Of a DNA stretch of 64,000 nt, positions 22,572 to 35,214 are shown piece after piece. Position numbers and translations under genes: made by a program. The DNA lies in NCBI RefSeq assembly GCF_032452875.1, contig NC_083885.1:30359925-30423924 (forward strand), given 5' to 3'. Below the pieces are notes generated by a model. That model did not search any database. It had not been told where the DNA came from and was given only the letters and a program-made list of their open reading frames with translations. The stretch is from Bos javanicus (taxonomy: Eukaryota; Chordata; Mammalia; Artiodactyla; Bovidae). Each line of letters opens with the position of its first letter. Position 1 is the first letter of the stretch.

Positions 22572-23545
22572 GAAAATGAAAATACAAAACATAAATAGAG
22601 AAAATATATCTGATGCAGAACATATATCTGATAAAGAATTTGTATCCAGAATCACAAAAAACTCTTATAATTTAATAAGTCTAATATCTAATTTTGTTTA
22701 AAAAAAAATAAGCTAAAAAGTTCTGAAAAGACATTTCATTGAAATAGATACCAAAGGGCAAATGAACCCATTAAAAGTGGAAAAGTATCATTAGTCACTC
22801 TTGAAATCCAAATAAATATTACAATTAGATAGTACTATATACCTACTGGAGGACTTAAAATATCAAGTTTTGGCAAGACTGTAAGGCAACCAAGCCTCTC
22901 ATACACTGCTGGTAGGAAGAAACACCAGTACAGCAAATTTGGAATGTAGCTTGAGTGCTCATTACAAATTTAAATATTCATTCATCATAGAACACAGTAA
23001 TTTCACACCTAGGTAGTTACCCTAGACATTATATAAACTTATGAAGACTTATATTCAAATATTCACAGTAGCTTTCTTCATAACAGCTAAAACTGGTATA
23101 CAACTCACAATTTTGTAACCTGCTTAAGGAATAAAAATATCGTAGTACATCCATGCAAAGGAATACTATTCAACAATAAATGCAAAGAAAGTATTGAGAA
23201 CTGCAATTACATGGATGAATCTCAAAGGTATTCATACTAAGTGGGTGAAAAAAAGCAGAAACAAATACTGCATGCTGCATGGTTCCATTTATATGAAATT
23301 TTAAAGAGGGTAAAGAAGGTCAGTATTTGTCAGACTCCAGTGGATGGTGGGAAAGATGAGGACATTTCGCAAAAGGCGCAGTATGAGACATTTTGGGGGA
23401 TAGAAGTAATCTCTATACTTATCGTTGTTGTAGTGATGATACCACTCTATGCATTTGTCAAAACTCATCAAATTGTACATAAAAATTGGTGAATACATAT
23501 ACATAATCATACACACACAAAGCAACATATGAAGTATATTAAAAA

Positions 23546-25492
23546 ACAAAAAAGAATGTCTGCTGTAATAAATTCAAAGAGATGTTTTTGGAGAAAAATA
23601 GGTTATACATGTGAAATGTAAAATGTCCTTTTAACCTAGGGTTGCATTATTAGCAAAGGTATAGCTGAAATCCAAAGAGGTCCTGTTCCCTGATGCCTGT
23701 TTCAAAGCACTTCCTCCTTCTTATGTGGAAAGGAATATGAGTCAGGTAAGTGTTCTGCACTGTACAAAATTTTTTTCAGGAGAGAGAAATCAATGTTCAG
23801 TGCAGGCAACGCAAATGCTTCAGACATTTGTTGATTTGAGGTTACTTGGTCAAATATTAATCTTCATTTTCATTAAAGGTTTGATGCTTGGCATTGGCAT
23901 TGCCAATAAATCTAATGGATTAAATTATGTGGAAGAAATCACAAAATATTGATCGTCATTCCAAGGCTGAGATGGAAATTACTTATATTGAGATCTGAAA
24001 GTCTGTACCAAAGTCATTGACTTTACAGGGAGTTGCAGGAGCATAAGGGAAATAGTCCTATTAAAATTGCAAACAATTTATCTTAGAGAATTAGAAGACT
24101 GCAGTCAAAACTTCTATTTTCAATGGAGTGCATGAGATTTAACCAGGACTTTTCCTCCCAAAATAAAGTGAAGCAAACTAAATAAGATGTGATAAAATAT
24201 ATCAGGATATCACACAAAACCCCTTAAAACTTCACACATTTATATCTTATTTCAGATCCCTCATCTCCTAATAAAATTTTATTAGAAATTCCAGAATATA
24301 AACCAGTTAACTTCTTATTGATTAAAAAAAAAAGGAAAGAAGTCAAAATTTCTCATTTTGTTATTGATGAGTATAATCTACATTCCAGGCAGCCTCTCTG
24401 AGTAAGCACCGGTTTATCTACTGCAATTCTAAGAGGGTATATTGGAAAATGATTTCTCCTCATTTGCACTTCTTTCAAAGGTGACTCCATCATCATTGTC
24501 TGAAAGACAGTTGCCCCTCAGTAACAAATGATTATAGCTAAATGAATCCCAGAGAATGTAGAACAAAGGGGTAGGAATGTGAACAGCGATGCAAGATCTA
24601 TTTTTCATCACTGCATAATGTTTTGCTTCACTGGTCTATCACTAAACAACAGCTGCTGGGCTTGAGGCAGAGTGCACCCCAGGAGTGACAAACACCTCTG
24701 TTAGTGACTGGGGATCTGGGCTTGCCCAGGGCTTTGAACAAAAGCACCGACTGACAAAGAACTGGTGGGTTAACTTTACTTTGAATCTTCTCAAAAAGTC
24801 TTGACTAATGCTCCACCTATCAGCATAACTATCTGCAGCAGACCAAAATCCTCCTGAATGTGCATTATCATCGCTACAGAGGTAGCTCATTTCTCTTGGA
24901 GGGAAGAGTCTCTTGGGAAGACAGCATTTTTAAAATCATCCTCTGCTTTGTCCACAGTCGTGGTCTGAAGATCTCCTTTTTTGAAAACCATTCAGATTTA
25001 GAATCTCTTTCCCCCTTTTGTCTCATGCTCTTAATACCCTGTTTTATATTTTTCCTCTCACCCCTCCCCTGAACCCACAACGCCATTAAATACCTGCTTA
25101 CAGAATAGGTTTTGCTTCATCTATAAGTTATCCTAATTAACAAGAATTTCTGTTTCCATTTCCAGATGTTGGAGAATGACCTTCGCATCAGTTTTCTGTG
25201 TGTAATTATTGCAAACAGCTAGAACTTTTTTTAAAAAAAAGGTTTTTCATAGCAAATTAATTAAGAATCATAGGGAAAATGAGCACCTTCTTTTTTTCCC
25301 CGAAGAGGCAATAAAACAATTTTTTATTGAGAGAAATAAATGCAGAGAAAAAAAAAAGTAAGCCTTGATTACAGTGTCTATTACCATTATTTGAAATGAA
25401 CATTCCTCTCATAATTTTCAGAACTAATTACATTTTAGGACAGATTACCAGTTCCAAGAAAAGAGTCCTATGTGATTTAACTCTTCCTAGGA
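23546..25492. other. No gene seen
   Basis: A patch at about 24640-24860 is less AT-rich than its surroundings. No frame exceeds 85 codons, and no repeat or domain is recognised. Confidence 0.5.
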
Positions 25493-26002
25493 CAGTTCAG
25501 TTCAGTTAAGTCACTCAATCGTGTCCAACTCTTTGCGACCCCATGGACTGCAGCATGCCAGGATTCCCTGTCCATCACCAACTCGCAGAGCTTGCTCAAA
25601 CTCATGTTCATCGAGTTTGTGATGCCATCCAACCATCTTATCCTCTGTTGTCGCCTTCTCGTCCTGCCTTCAATCTTTCCCAGCAGTCAGGGTCTTTTAA
25701 AATCAGTCCGTTCTTCCCATCAGGGGGCCAAAGTATTGGAGTTTCAGCTTCAGCATCAGTCCTTCCAGTGAATATTCAGGACTGATCTCCTTCAGAATGG
25801 ACTGGTTGGATCTCCTTGCAGTCCAAGGGACTCTCAAGAGTCTTCTCCAACACCACAGTTCAAAAGCATCAAGTCTTTGGTGCTCAGCTTTCTTTATAGT
25901 CCAACTCTCATATCCATACATAAATACTGGAAAAACCAAAGCTTTGACTAGATGGACCTTTGTTGGCAAAGTAATGTCTCTGCTTTCTAATATGTTGTCT
26001 AG
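25493..26002 (-). mobile_element. BovB 3' end (510 bp)
   Basis: The minus strand carries the C-terminal region, including the 89-codon frame 25703-25969 with VKALVFPVFMYGYESWTIKK and LLRVPWTARRSNQSILKE. The ACTGA-type tail begins at 25493. The 5' side is truncated. Confidence 0.94.
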
Positions 26003-26272
26003 ACACTGTTTTAAAAATACTTTTAGTGAGGAGATATGCCATTAATTCAGTTTTAGGAAAAAAAAAATCACTAACAGTTTAAAATGATTTAAAATTAAAA
26101 TGCCCAATAGCTTACTTTTCCAGGTTGATAGAATTATCCAGCATTAAATTTTTTTATAAGAGACTGTTATGACACAGAAAATACTTTTCTTTTTGTATTT
26201 TCTTCTCTCTCTCTCAATGTTGAAAACTATGATTTTTACAATGTGATCAAATTTTGAAATCTTATAACTACA

Positions 26273-26476
26273 CCTGGTGGCTCAGACGGTAAAGAATCTG
26301 CCTGCAATTTGGGAGACCTGTGTTTGATCCCTGACTTGGGAAGATCCCCTGGAGAAGGAAATGGCTACCCACTGCAGTATTCTGGCCTGGAGAATTCCAT
26401 GGACAGAGGAGCCTGGCAGGCTACAGTCCATGGGGCCACAGAGAGCTGGACATGAATGAGCGACTTTCACTTACTT
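26273..26476 (+). mobile_element. Bov-tA SINE
   Basis: Contains ctggtggctcagacggtaaa, tgtttgatccctgacttggg and the BovB-like end gagcgactttcacttact. Slightly diverged in its B-box region. Confidence 0.93.
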
Positions 26477-27201
26477 AAATCACAGGTCCTTCTATTCTTG
26501 CTAGCAAGTGCAGTAATTTCACATTCTACGAAACTCTTATTAGAAAGACTTGCTTGCTTTATACATTTAAAGTCATGATCCATCTGTCAATCCATCTATT
26601 CTTCATTTGCTTAGACAGCAAAGAAAATCATGAAGCAAACATAATGTGGCAAGGACAGCAGCAGACACTGGGGATGCAAAGATAAGAAGTCAGGGTTCAT
26701 GATCCAGAATTAAACTTTAGTGGTAAGGCAGACTTGCATATATTAAAGCCACTGTGCACCAGGTAATTGGTTAAAAAAGACTTCTTGCACAAGAGGGGCA
26801 TAGAGGAAGAACCTCAGGCTTTTGGAAGGCATCAGGTAGATCCAAAGCGAAAGTAGCATTTGAACTGAGTTTTGAAGGATAAGTGGGGGATAATTGGATC
26901 AGAAGGAAAAAATATTTTTAGGCATAGGGAGTACTACTGAAAGGTGCAGAGTTAGGAAGTAGAGCTAATATGTTCAGTTATGTAGAACTGAATTCAGCAC
27001 TGCTAGATACAAATGTTTGAGATGAGATCTGGAAGATAGAATAGGATCAGGAGATAAAATTTAGGGAGGAGAGTATGAAGGATTTTGTAGGCCTGATTTT
27101 GAATTTTAAATACTATCATCTTTCACTTGAGAATTATTGAAGAATTTGAGTCAAAAAAAAATGAACATTATCTCTCTTCAAAATAAAGAAAACCTAACAT
27201 G
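26477..27201. other. No gene seen; possible old interspersed repeat
   Basis: Around 26760-27140 the wording (catttgaactgagttttgaa, ggattttgtaggcctgattt) resembles a dispersed mammalian repeat I cannot name. No coding evidence. Confidence 0.35.
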
Positions 27202-27751
27202 GCCATGAAATTAAAAGACACTTGTTCCTTGGAAGGAAAGCTATGACAAGCCTAGAGAACATATTAAGAAGTAGAGACATCACTTTGCTGACAGAGATCC
27301 ATATAGTCGAAGCTATGGTTTTTCCAGTAGTCATGTACAGATGTGAGAATTGGACCATAAAGACAGCTGAGATCCAAGAAGAACTGATGCTTTCAAGCTG
27401 TGGTGTTGGAGAAGACTCTTGAGAGTTCTTTGACCTGCAAGGGACCAGTCAATCCTAAAGGAAGTCAACCTTGAATATCCACTGGAAGGACTGATGTTAA
27501 AGCTGAAGCTCCAATACTTTGGCCACCTGATGCAAAGAGCTGACTCATTGAAAAAGATCTTGGTGCTGGAAAGGATTGAGGGCAGGAGGAAAAGGGGAAT
27601 GCAGAGGATGAGATGGTTGGATGGCATCACTGACTCAATGGACATGAGTTTGAACAAACAGGGAGATAGTGAAGGACAGGGAAGTCTGTCACACTCCAGT
27701 CCATGGAGTTGCAAAGAGTTGGACACAGCTTAGTGACTGAACAACAACAAG
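27202..27751 (+). mobile_element. BovB 3' part (550 bp)
   Basis: Begins at the 'gccatgaaattaaaagac' point of the C-terminal coding region and ends in an ACAAC-rich tail. Frames at 27222-27422 and 27494-27733 preserve VEAMVFPVVMYRCENWTIKT and RMRWLDGITDSMDMS but are separated by a frameshift. Confidence 0.94.
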
Positions 27752-27800
27752 AGCACAACATTGTAAAACAATTATACTCCTTTAAAATTTAATTTTAAAA
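27752..27800 (+). mobile_element. L1 3' terminal remnant
   Basis: acaacattgtaaaacaatta followed by tactcctttaaaattt is the last part of a ruminant L1 3' UTR. It abuts the BovB tail, so the BovB probably landed in an L1 end. Confidence 0.6.
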
Positions 27801-27850
27801 AACTGCTATTAAAATGTTCCTATGATAAACTTTAAAAATCGTTTGAATGT

Positions 27851-28065
27851 GCTGTGATTAGTTGCTCAGTTGTGTCTGACTCTTTGCAGTCTCATGGACT
27901 GTATGTAGCCTGTCAAGTTCCTCTGTCCATGGGGATTCTCCAGGCAAGAATACTGGTGTGGGTTGCCATGATCTCCTCCAGGGGATCTTCCCAACCCAGG
28001 GATCAAACCCAGGTCTCCAGCATTGCAGGTGGATTCTTTACTGTCTGAGCCACCAGGAAAGCCCC
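27851..28065 (-). mobile_element. Bov-tA SINE
   Basis: The plus-strand text runs from the BovB-like end (gttgctcagttgtgtctgac) to the tRNA head (gagccaccaggaaagcccc), with the antisense B box in ggatcaaaccc. Confidence 0.93.
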
Positions 28066-30948
28066 ATCTGTTATCTACTTGTCCATCTACCTAGCAAATC
28101 AGGATTTACACTGATATTCATATGGAATATATTATTTCTTTAGATAATTTTGATACTCTTTCCTTGGTGATTTAGATGAGAACTAATGAAGAGTAAACTG
28201 TCTTGAATTCTTCATATGAATTAAGCATTTTATGCTGATAAGTGCATCAGTCTCGTTTGCTAACTACATTTGGAAATGAATTAAGTGAGAAGAAAAATAG
28301 CTCCTACTGCCAAAAACACTCACCTCTATGCCCCTTTCTATTTGCAAGTTTTCTGACTCTTCTATCCCAGACACTTTCACTTCATATCCTTCTGTCATTT
28401 CAACTCCCATTTGGCACTCTCCATCCTTCCAAAGTAGTACTTCCTGGTCTTCAGAGGGGATTTTGAGTGATACAGCCGTATGTAAAACAAATGGATAAGG
28501 ACCTGACAACAAGATTTTTCTACAATTAGGGAATTCTTGAATACAAAAGTGTTTTGTGGTTTCCAGATAAATGAGACAATACAAGCAAAAACACCTAGCG
28601 TAATGCTTTGTATAGTCTCTTGAAAATGAGTTAATGTATGCAAAAGCAGTTCACACTTTTCTCAGGCAGCTAGCACATGGTGATGGTGATTCACACCTCT
28701 GTGTCTAGGAAAGTTAAATGCCAGTGTGAGGACAAAGAATGAAAAGAAAGCACCATATTGGAAAGTGTGTCCCATCTGGTATTGCATATATATGTGCTGT
28801 TGTGGCTTTATTTTTCATTATCTTGAACAGTAAGATTTTAAAAGGACCCAGTATTGCAAATTGTGATCCAAGGAAAGGAAACAGGATGATTTCAAGATTA
28901 GCTGACACATTTATTCTCATGGATATATAATATGCAAATTATAAGGTGGTAACCTACTAAAGGCAGCTATACAATTGGCAGCTTTGCAAAGTTTATATAT
29001 ATATATATCTCATTGAGCATGCTACATTATCACCAAGTATCATCTGAAACTGCCAACAAGAACTTCCATGATATAAGTTTTAAATTCTTTTACAGTAGGA
29101 CTCCAAGAATGACCGAACATGGGGGAATCTGATTCAATCTCTGGTTTCTTCACCCACACAAACACACACAAATGACTACACACTCGTCCCCCAACAAACA
29201 CATATTGCAGTCTTATTGAACTCTAATAGGAGCTACCAGAATCCCAGCCATCAAAGTCTTAGATAAGAGAACTTTGGTTTAGGGTATGGTCCCAGGATCA
29301 AAAACATACAGATTATAATAACATGTGAAACAGAGCAAGAAAACAAAGAGATACTGTGACTTGTGGGTTATACAAGCAGTAGGACTCACCCCAGATGGTG
29401 TCCCCCAGTTCTGTCAATGAACACATGGCGTAGAGGTCTTAATCTCCAGTTCTTCCAGATGGTAAAGGAAAGGCTATTGCTGAATATTCTGTTGTAATCA
29501 GATTTGACACAAGAATTGGTTTCCATGTGTAAGTCTATATGAGAATATATGTTCACTAGCAGATCCAATTATGAATCTATGATGGCAAAAGAGATGGAAA
29601 CAAGATAAGGACTGAAAAGAAATATTGCACACACAAAAAAAAATGTAAAGGCAATTTCAGGCATAGTTAGCATTTTTCTTTGGAATTACTTACTCAAATT
29701 CATATTACCTAGTTGTTTCCTACATTTAAATGATTTAATCATCTACTTAAGTAAACAACTTGAAACATTTGATTGAACCAAGAATTGAATCCAATTAAAT
29801 CAAGAAGGTAAAATCTGTGTAGATGAAATCAGCACCATAAAAACATATTCGCAGTCATATATCCTCCCTTTTATTTCACAAAACACTGGCCTTGCAGTTC
29901 TACTATCATTTTTCAATGTGGACATGTGGTGAGAATTCAAGGCTGAAATCCTAATAGACAATTCATTTCTGGATTATCTTGAGTTAACTTATTTCCTCAG
30001 AATGAATTTTGTACAACTGCTAGTTAATTAATGAGTCTAAAGACAAGGGTGTGAGCAGTAGGCCTTAGAGCAGTCCCCGTTAATAGAAAATACATTTAGA
30101 ACATTCAATGTGCTTGATTAGTCTCCCCAGTTAGAAAATCCTGTTGCAGACCACATGCAGTGAAGTTTAAATAATTTTTTCCTGCCCTTGGGGGTTTGAT
30201 ATTCTTAATGACTAATTGTTTTCTGAAAAAGAAAATAAAATGCAGTGTTTTCCAGTAGGAAGTATAGTTTAGGTGACAATTGAAAATCTAATTTGAAAAT
30301 CTAAAGAAAAAGAATTTCCCCTTAAATTCATTTGGATAATAATATGATCAGGGCTTACTACGCATATAATGCTGTAGAAAACTATAAAAATGAGCCTCCC
30401 ATGGTCTTTTGCCCTCAAACATTCTGCCATTTTATTAGGGAGATATGGCCAAGGAACATTTATTTATGCACATTGCAAAATAGTGTATAAAAAGCTCTTA
30501 TTAAATACAGGTATATTTTGGTGAGGAGGTAGGTTAGAGCCATGACTGGGGAGGTCCTTGAAAAACTCATTAGACAAAGGCCATGATTCTTTTATGAGGG
30601 CAAACAGTCATAAAAGATATAAGTAAACATCCCTCTATTCTATTCATGGAGGCAGGATTTCACTTGTTGAAAAATAAATCTAGATAATTATTCCAAGATT
30701 AAGCCATAGTCTTTAAGTTCTCAAAAATGGAGTACAAAAGGGGACAGTTTTATTAAACTAAAATAGAACACTGTTTCCAAGAGAGTGAGAAGAAATATTC
30801 AGTATGTAGGCACTTAGATGTCTACTGAAACTTTTCATACTTAGCAATCCCTGTTTATCACAGTAGTAGTTTGGTTTAGTGTGACATTCAAACAACTCAA
30901 CTTCTCTCTTCTGAGTTGTTCCTTTAGCAAATTGTTTTTGAAGATGTC
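28066..30948. other. No gene supported; repeat-poor stretch
   Basis: A minus-strand frame of 106 codons (28264-28584) has mixed composition but no recognisable domain. A (TA)n run lies at about 28993-29009. Nothing else identified. Confidence 0.45.
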
Positions 30949-30960
30949 CAGGGAACTTGG

Positions 30961-31177
30961 CGGAGGAGCCTGGTAGGCTGGAGTCCATGGGGTCGCTGAG
31001 GGTTGGACATGACTGAATGACTTCACTTTCACTTTTCACTTTCATGCATTGGAGAAGGAAATGGCAACTCACTCCAGTGTTCTTGCCTGGAGAATCCCAG
31101 GGACGGGGAGCCTGGTGGGCTGCCATCTATGGGGTCGCACAGCGTCAGACACGACTGAAGTGACTTAGCAGCAGCAG
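30961..31177 (+). mobile_element. Bov-A2 dimeric SINE, first monomer truncated
   Basis: Begins inside monomer one (ggaggagcctggtaggctgg), passes the ttcactttcacttttcactt linker, and ends in (CAG)n. A perfect 12-bp target-site duplication cagggaacttgg lies at 30949-30960 and 31178-31189, so the 5' truncation happened at insertion. Confidence 0.94.
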
Positions 31178-31189
31178 CAGGGAACTTGG

Positions 31190-34100
31190 GAACACCTATT
31201 TTACTGGCTCAAACCCTTTATAATAAAACCCATCTGTGTAGGCTAAGATCTAAGTAGATTCATAAAATCTCAACCAAAGAAATGTGAAAGAAAATGTATA
31301 GAGCTCTCCAGAAGCCTGTAGTGCCAAACAGAAGTCCAAATTTAGACTCCAGTTCAAAGAAGCTGAGGATGGGCCAGAATAAAGCAAGTTCGGTCAGGAG
31401 GTGTTATGTTAGATTTAATCAATGTGCTGTTGGGGAATAAATGGGAAAGTAATCATTGGAAGCAAGCAGGTATTCAAGGATATGTCTTTTCACACCAGAA
31501 ACGGCATCACAGTGGCATGGTTTAAGTGAGTCGAATCTGCTGACATGCAGCCTTCCCCGTCTGTGTTGCAATTGAAAAGGATGAATTGTAGATGACAATT
31601 AGAATTTCAGCTTGGAGATGTTGAGAAATAAAGGTCTTTAGCATCATATCTTAAATACTAGAGAATTATAAGACCTCACAGTTATATCACACGGAGAAAG
31701 TGGCAATTACGTAAGTGGTCCAGGAACGTGAAAGTCAAGGATATTGTCCTAGGAATTTTATTAATTGGAATATATGATCTGTGAGCTACATATAAGACAA
31801 TCGTTACCTAGAAGGATCTGTCCTTCTCATTTATATTACATGGACTAACTCGCGTTACTTAATACAAATGAACCAAGAAAAACAATAGCCAGAAAAATAA
31901 AAAGTAAAAGCTTTGAGGGTAATACAATTTTAATCACTCAAATACCTTTAATCAACAACAAATAACTTACAATGATAAGGTATTCCTTATCAATGATGCA
32001 TCTTACAGAGCATTAAAAATTAAGTTGAAAAAATCTAATATGAAAAGAAATAAATAGCTCCTTAATTCACAAACACTGTTTAAATGATTGTGTGTATTGC
32101 AATGATGGCAGGTTAAAAAATGACTCCTAATGAAGACAAGAATCAATATCTCATTGCTTAAATTCCAAATAATTATAAGTACTATAAACTTCACACTCAC
32201 CCATGACATTAATCGTTCCTAATGAAGACTGGACAACCATTAGGTTAGATCCATGTCTTAATTATGAGGCGTAATGTTTCTAGTTGAAAGGAGTGTTTGC
32301 AAAATAAGCTGCTACTATCCTGGATCATCTCTCCTTTCTCTGTGTAGTTGTATTTGCCTTGGTTTACTCATCACAATTCAGGCAACTTTATCTGTCCCTC
32401 TGCCTTCCAAGTTCTGACCGAAATACAAGCCTCTTTACAAGGATCTCAAATTGTTGTTTAATTTTTACTAGCTAACAAAAAATGGTCTTTTTTGAAAACA
32501 AAAAAAGTCTTGGAACCCTTTTGCTGCCAAAGACCTAAATTAGACAACTGACCCTACTCAGATTTTCCATGGTTCTCCCCAGACTGAACAAGCATTTAGA
32601 TAGAGGCATAAAGAGAGAGAAATCTAATAATGCCATATTAAAGATTGTGAATTGGATTGCTTGCATATTCCACAAACTTGAGAAGTCAGAACTGTAGCCT
32701 GGATAGTTCTCTCAGCCCAGCCTACTCATCCCTTCTCTCTGACACATGTGTTACTGCTGGGCTTCTGAGCAGAGCTTGCATGAGTCACTAAGGAGACAAA
32801 ATTCAGAAACACTGAGTTACAAATCTCTAGTAATTTAGAGAGAAATAGATTTTTTTTTTCCCTCAAACAAGACAGAGACCTGTAATGTGAGGTTTCAGTC
32901 TTGAAGTAAAAGGAGAGTGATTTCAAGATTCAGTTTCAACAAGGTAGGTATCATCTTGATAAAGTAATTTGTTGGTCATAATTCTGCTACTTAAAGACAT
33001 AAAACCAGATAAGCAACAGGATTTTTTAAAGATTTCTTTGACAAATCAGTTTGGTATCACTTTTGTTTTCATTTTTTTGGACACACTTCAAATTACAGTG
33101 ATACTTGGAGTTCACCAATAGTCTCTGGAGATGATATTTCTTGTATCAATTCATTCTCTAGTGACTATAAGCATACAAATAACTCTGCCTCAGTTTCCCT
33201 GACAAAATCATGCTGATAGAAAGCTGTCTGAACAATTATTCATGATTTAAGAAGACCTAAATGGAAGCTTTACAGATAAGGTATAACATTTCTTTACCTC
33301 ATTTGCCTATCTGAAAGAGTAACTGAATATATAAAATATAAAAAACTTTTCACAGGTCTTTTCTATTGGAAACTCTCCAAGGTCACAGACAGAAAGAAAT
33401 ATGACAGATTATATTAATTTAATTTAGGAGATGGGGGAAATGAGGCATGGGAAAGTTTAGTTATCTCCTCTCATTTTTCTACTTTATATACTTTTATGAG
33501 ATGCAAAAACCAAATAATGCACTTTGCAGTCAAGCACTTAAAAGATTATGCTCTTTGGAACCCCAGTTTGAGGGGATATTAAAAGGACCAAAATAAGTTT
33601 GGAAAATCCTAGTTTACATATAATTAAACTCTAATGTGGGGGTCCTAAGAAAAGATACAGTAAACTGTGTTTTTTTTTTTTTTTTAAACCTTTCTTAGCT
33701 AGAAGAGTTGTCAAGACTTCACAGATGAGTAAGGACAGAAAATAACCTTGAAATACACTTCCTGTTTTTGCAAATAAAAAGTTGAGTGCTTTTCTTAGAT
33801 ATTTCAATATAAATTTAGTCAGCTTCACCTAAGACTAAAGTGTCGAAAACAATTTTAAGTGATAAACAAAGAACACAATAAAAGGATGGTTCTAACCTTG
33901 TAGAAGCTGGTCATCAGGGAGCAAGAAATGTGTGGCAGTGAGGAGGGGGCCTTTAGGGTCTGTGAGGTAGTTGATTCAGGAATGAGGAGTGAAGTGGTTC
34001 TCTCTGAGCTGGAACTCTGAGAAGTGACTTTACATATGAACTCCAGGTGCAGAGTGTGAAGAGCTAGAATGTCTACAGTTCAGCCTTTTGTGCACGAAGC

Positions 34101-34491
34101 CCTTTTGGGTGAGGGTAACATTTCTCTTCTGTTACCCTGGAAAGGTATTCACTATGGCAAGCAAAGACGCACTCCCCTCTATCACACCTCCAGCCTGTTC
34201 TTTAGGAATAGCCTCATAGATACGCTCAGATCCTCAGAGCTTTGTAGACCCTAATTTCCACTAGAGACTCTTACCCTCACCACTTGACCAGGCGGCCCTT
34301 ATTTTTCCACCAGAGATACTCAAGTGCCACTGGCGCTCTGAGCCACTGGTTCCATGGTGAGCGTTTCAGTCCTCGGCAGCAGTAGTTCAATGTAACAAGA
34401 ATCCCTAGAAGTGTAATTGCGAGGACAGAGGACATAAAGCCTGATTGATTCTCTTGGTGTCAAGGAAGCTAATAAACTTTTGGAAATAGAG
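31190..34491. other. No gene supported; repeat-poor stretch
   Basis: Contains a T run at 33670-33685 and a GC-richer patch at about 33900-34430 that ends near an aataaact signal (about 34470). That patch could be an LTR, but I cannot show it. No frame above 70 codons apart from one that overlaps the following SINE. Confidence 0.4.
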
Positions 34492-34708
34492 AACTTCCCT
34501 GGTGGCTCAAATGGTAAAGAATCTGCTTGCATTTCAGCAGACCTGAGTTTGATCCTTGGGTCAGAAAGATCCCCTGGACAAGGAAATGGCAACCCAACCC
34601 AGCATTCTTGACTGGAGAATTTCATGGATAGAGGAGCCTGAAGGGCTACAGTCCTTCGGGTGGCAAAAAGTCGGAGATGACTGAGCAACTAACAAAGCAA
34701 CAACAACC
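34492..34708 (+). mobile_element. Bov-tA SINE
   Basis: Full tRNA-like head (acttccctggtggctcaaat), body, BovB-like end and a CAACAA tail. Confidence 0.93.
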
Positions 34709-34742
34709 CATATTTATAACCATAACTAACAGTAGAGAGAGT

Positions 34743-34880
34743 CGGGATCCCCTGGAGAAGAGCATGGCAATCACTCCAGTGTTCTTGCCTGCAGAATATT
34801 ATTGACAGAACAGCCTGGGGGGCTACCGTCCCCCCAGGTCACAAAGAGTTGGACACTTCTGAGCAGCTAAGCATAGCATG
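34743..34880 (+). mobile_element. Bov-tA SINE fragment with novel hairpin
   Basis: The 3' two-thirds of a Bov-tA, beginning at gggatcccctggagaagagc. The block that normally reads 'gtccatggggtcac' is replaced by a sequence that makes a perfect 9-bp inverted repeat at 34814-34822 and 34830-34838. Confidence 0.88.
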
Positions 34881-35200
34881 GCACAGCAAAGAAAACTGCC
34901 AGCCTTTGTAACAGTATCTGCATACTTTTAGCAAATATTATGGCTGCTGTGGAAGCCTGGGATGTACCCATTGTTTTGCCTTCAAGCTCAACTTTCCAAG
35001 AAGCCTCCCTTCAGCACCCATGCTCCTGCTTTTTATACCAAGACTAAAATGAGTCTGGTTGAATTCTTACTGTTGGGAATTGGTAAATGCTCAGAAATCT
35101 TGGGTGCATAAGGAAGGTTATCTACTGTCACTACCATTCTGATTGATGGTAATCCATGACTTTTATCTCAGACTATAAAGTAACCCTAAATCCTCCAATT
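34881..35200. other. No gene seen
   Basis: Spacer; nothing recognised. Confidence 0.5.
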
Positions 35201-35214
35201 ACAACTTATTTTTT

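Larger units (their letters stand above)
19560..23545 (+). mobile_element. Ancient L1 (L1M-type), 3' half, interrupted three times
   Basis: Collinear with L1 ORF2 and the L1M 3' UTR through the whole span. Recognisable landmarks include the 'gtgtctgtattaatattaga' block, a 'tagaaaatcctaaggaatc' block after the RT region, agacttgtaccctgaaaatt, 'catatatctgataaagaatt', 'atacactgctggtaggaaga' and the 3' UTR 'catttgtcaaaactcatcaa'. No frame survives. Three younger elements interrupt it (19869-20021, 21323-21576, 22349-22571), and the L1 text resumes correctly after each one. Confidence 0.88.

Noticed and set aside
28264..28584. 106-codon minus-strand frame rich in E, K and S
   Set aside because: No recognisable domain; a second shifted frame overlaps it, as expected for chance or very old sequence.
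33900..34480. Second possible LTR ending at an aataaact signal
   Set aside because: No recognisable LTR ends, no duplication and no family resemblance; too weak to list as an element.
34492..34708. tRNA gene suggested by the tRNA-like head of Bov-tA and CHR copies
   Set aside because: Only the promoter-bearing head resembles a tRNA. The cloverleaf is not maintained and it is fused to SINE bodies.
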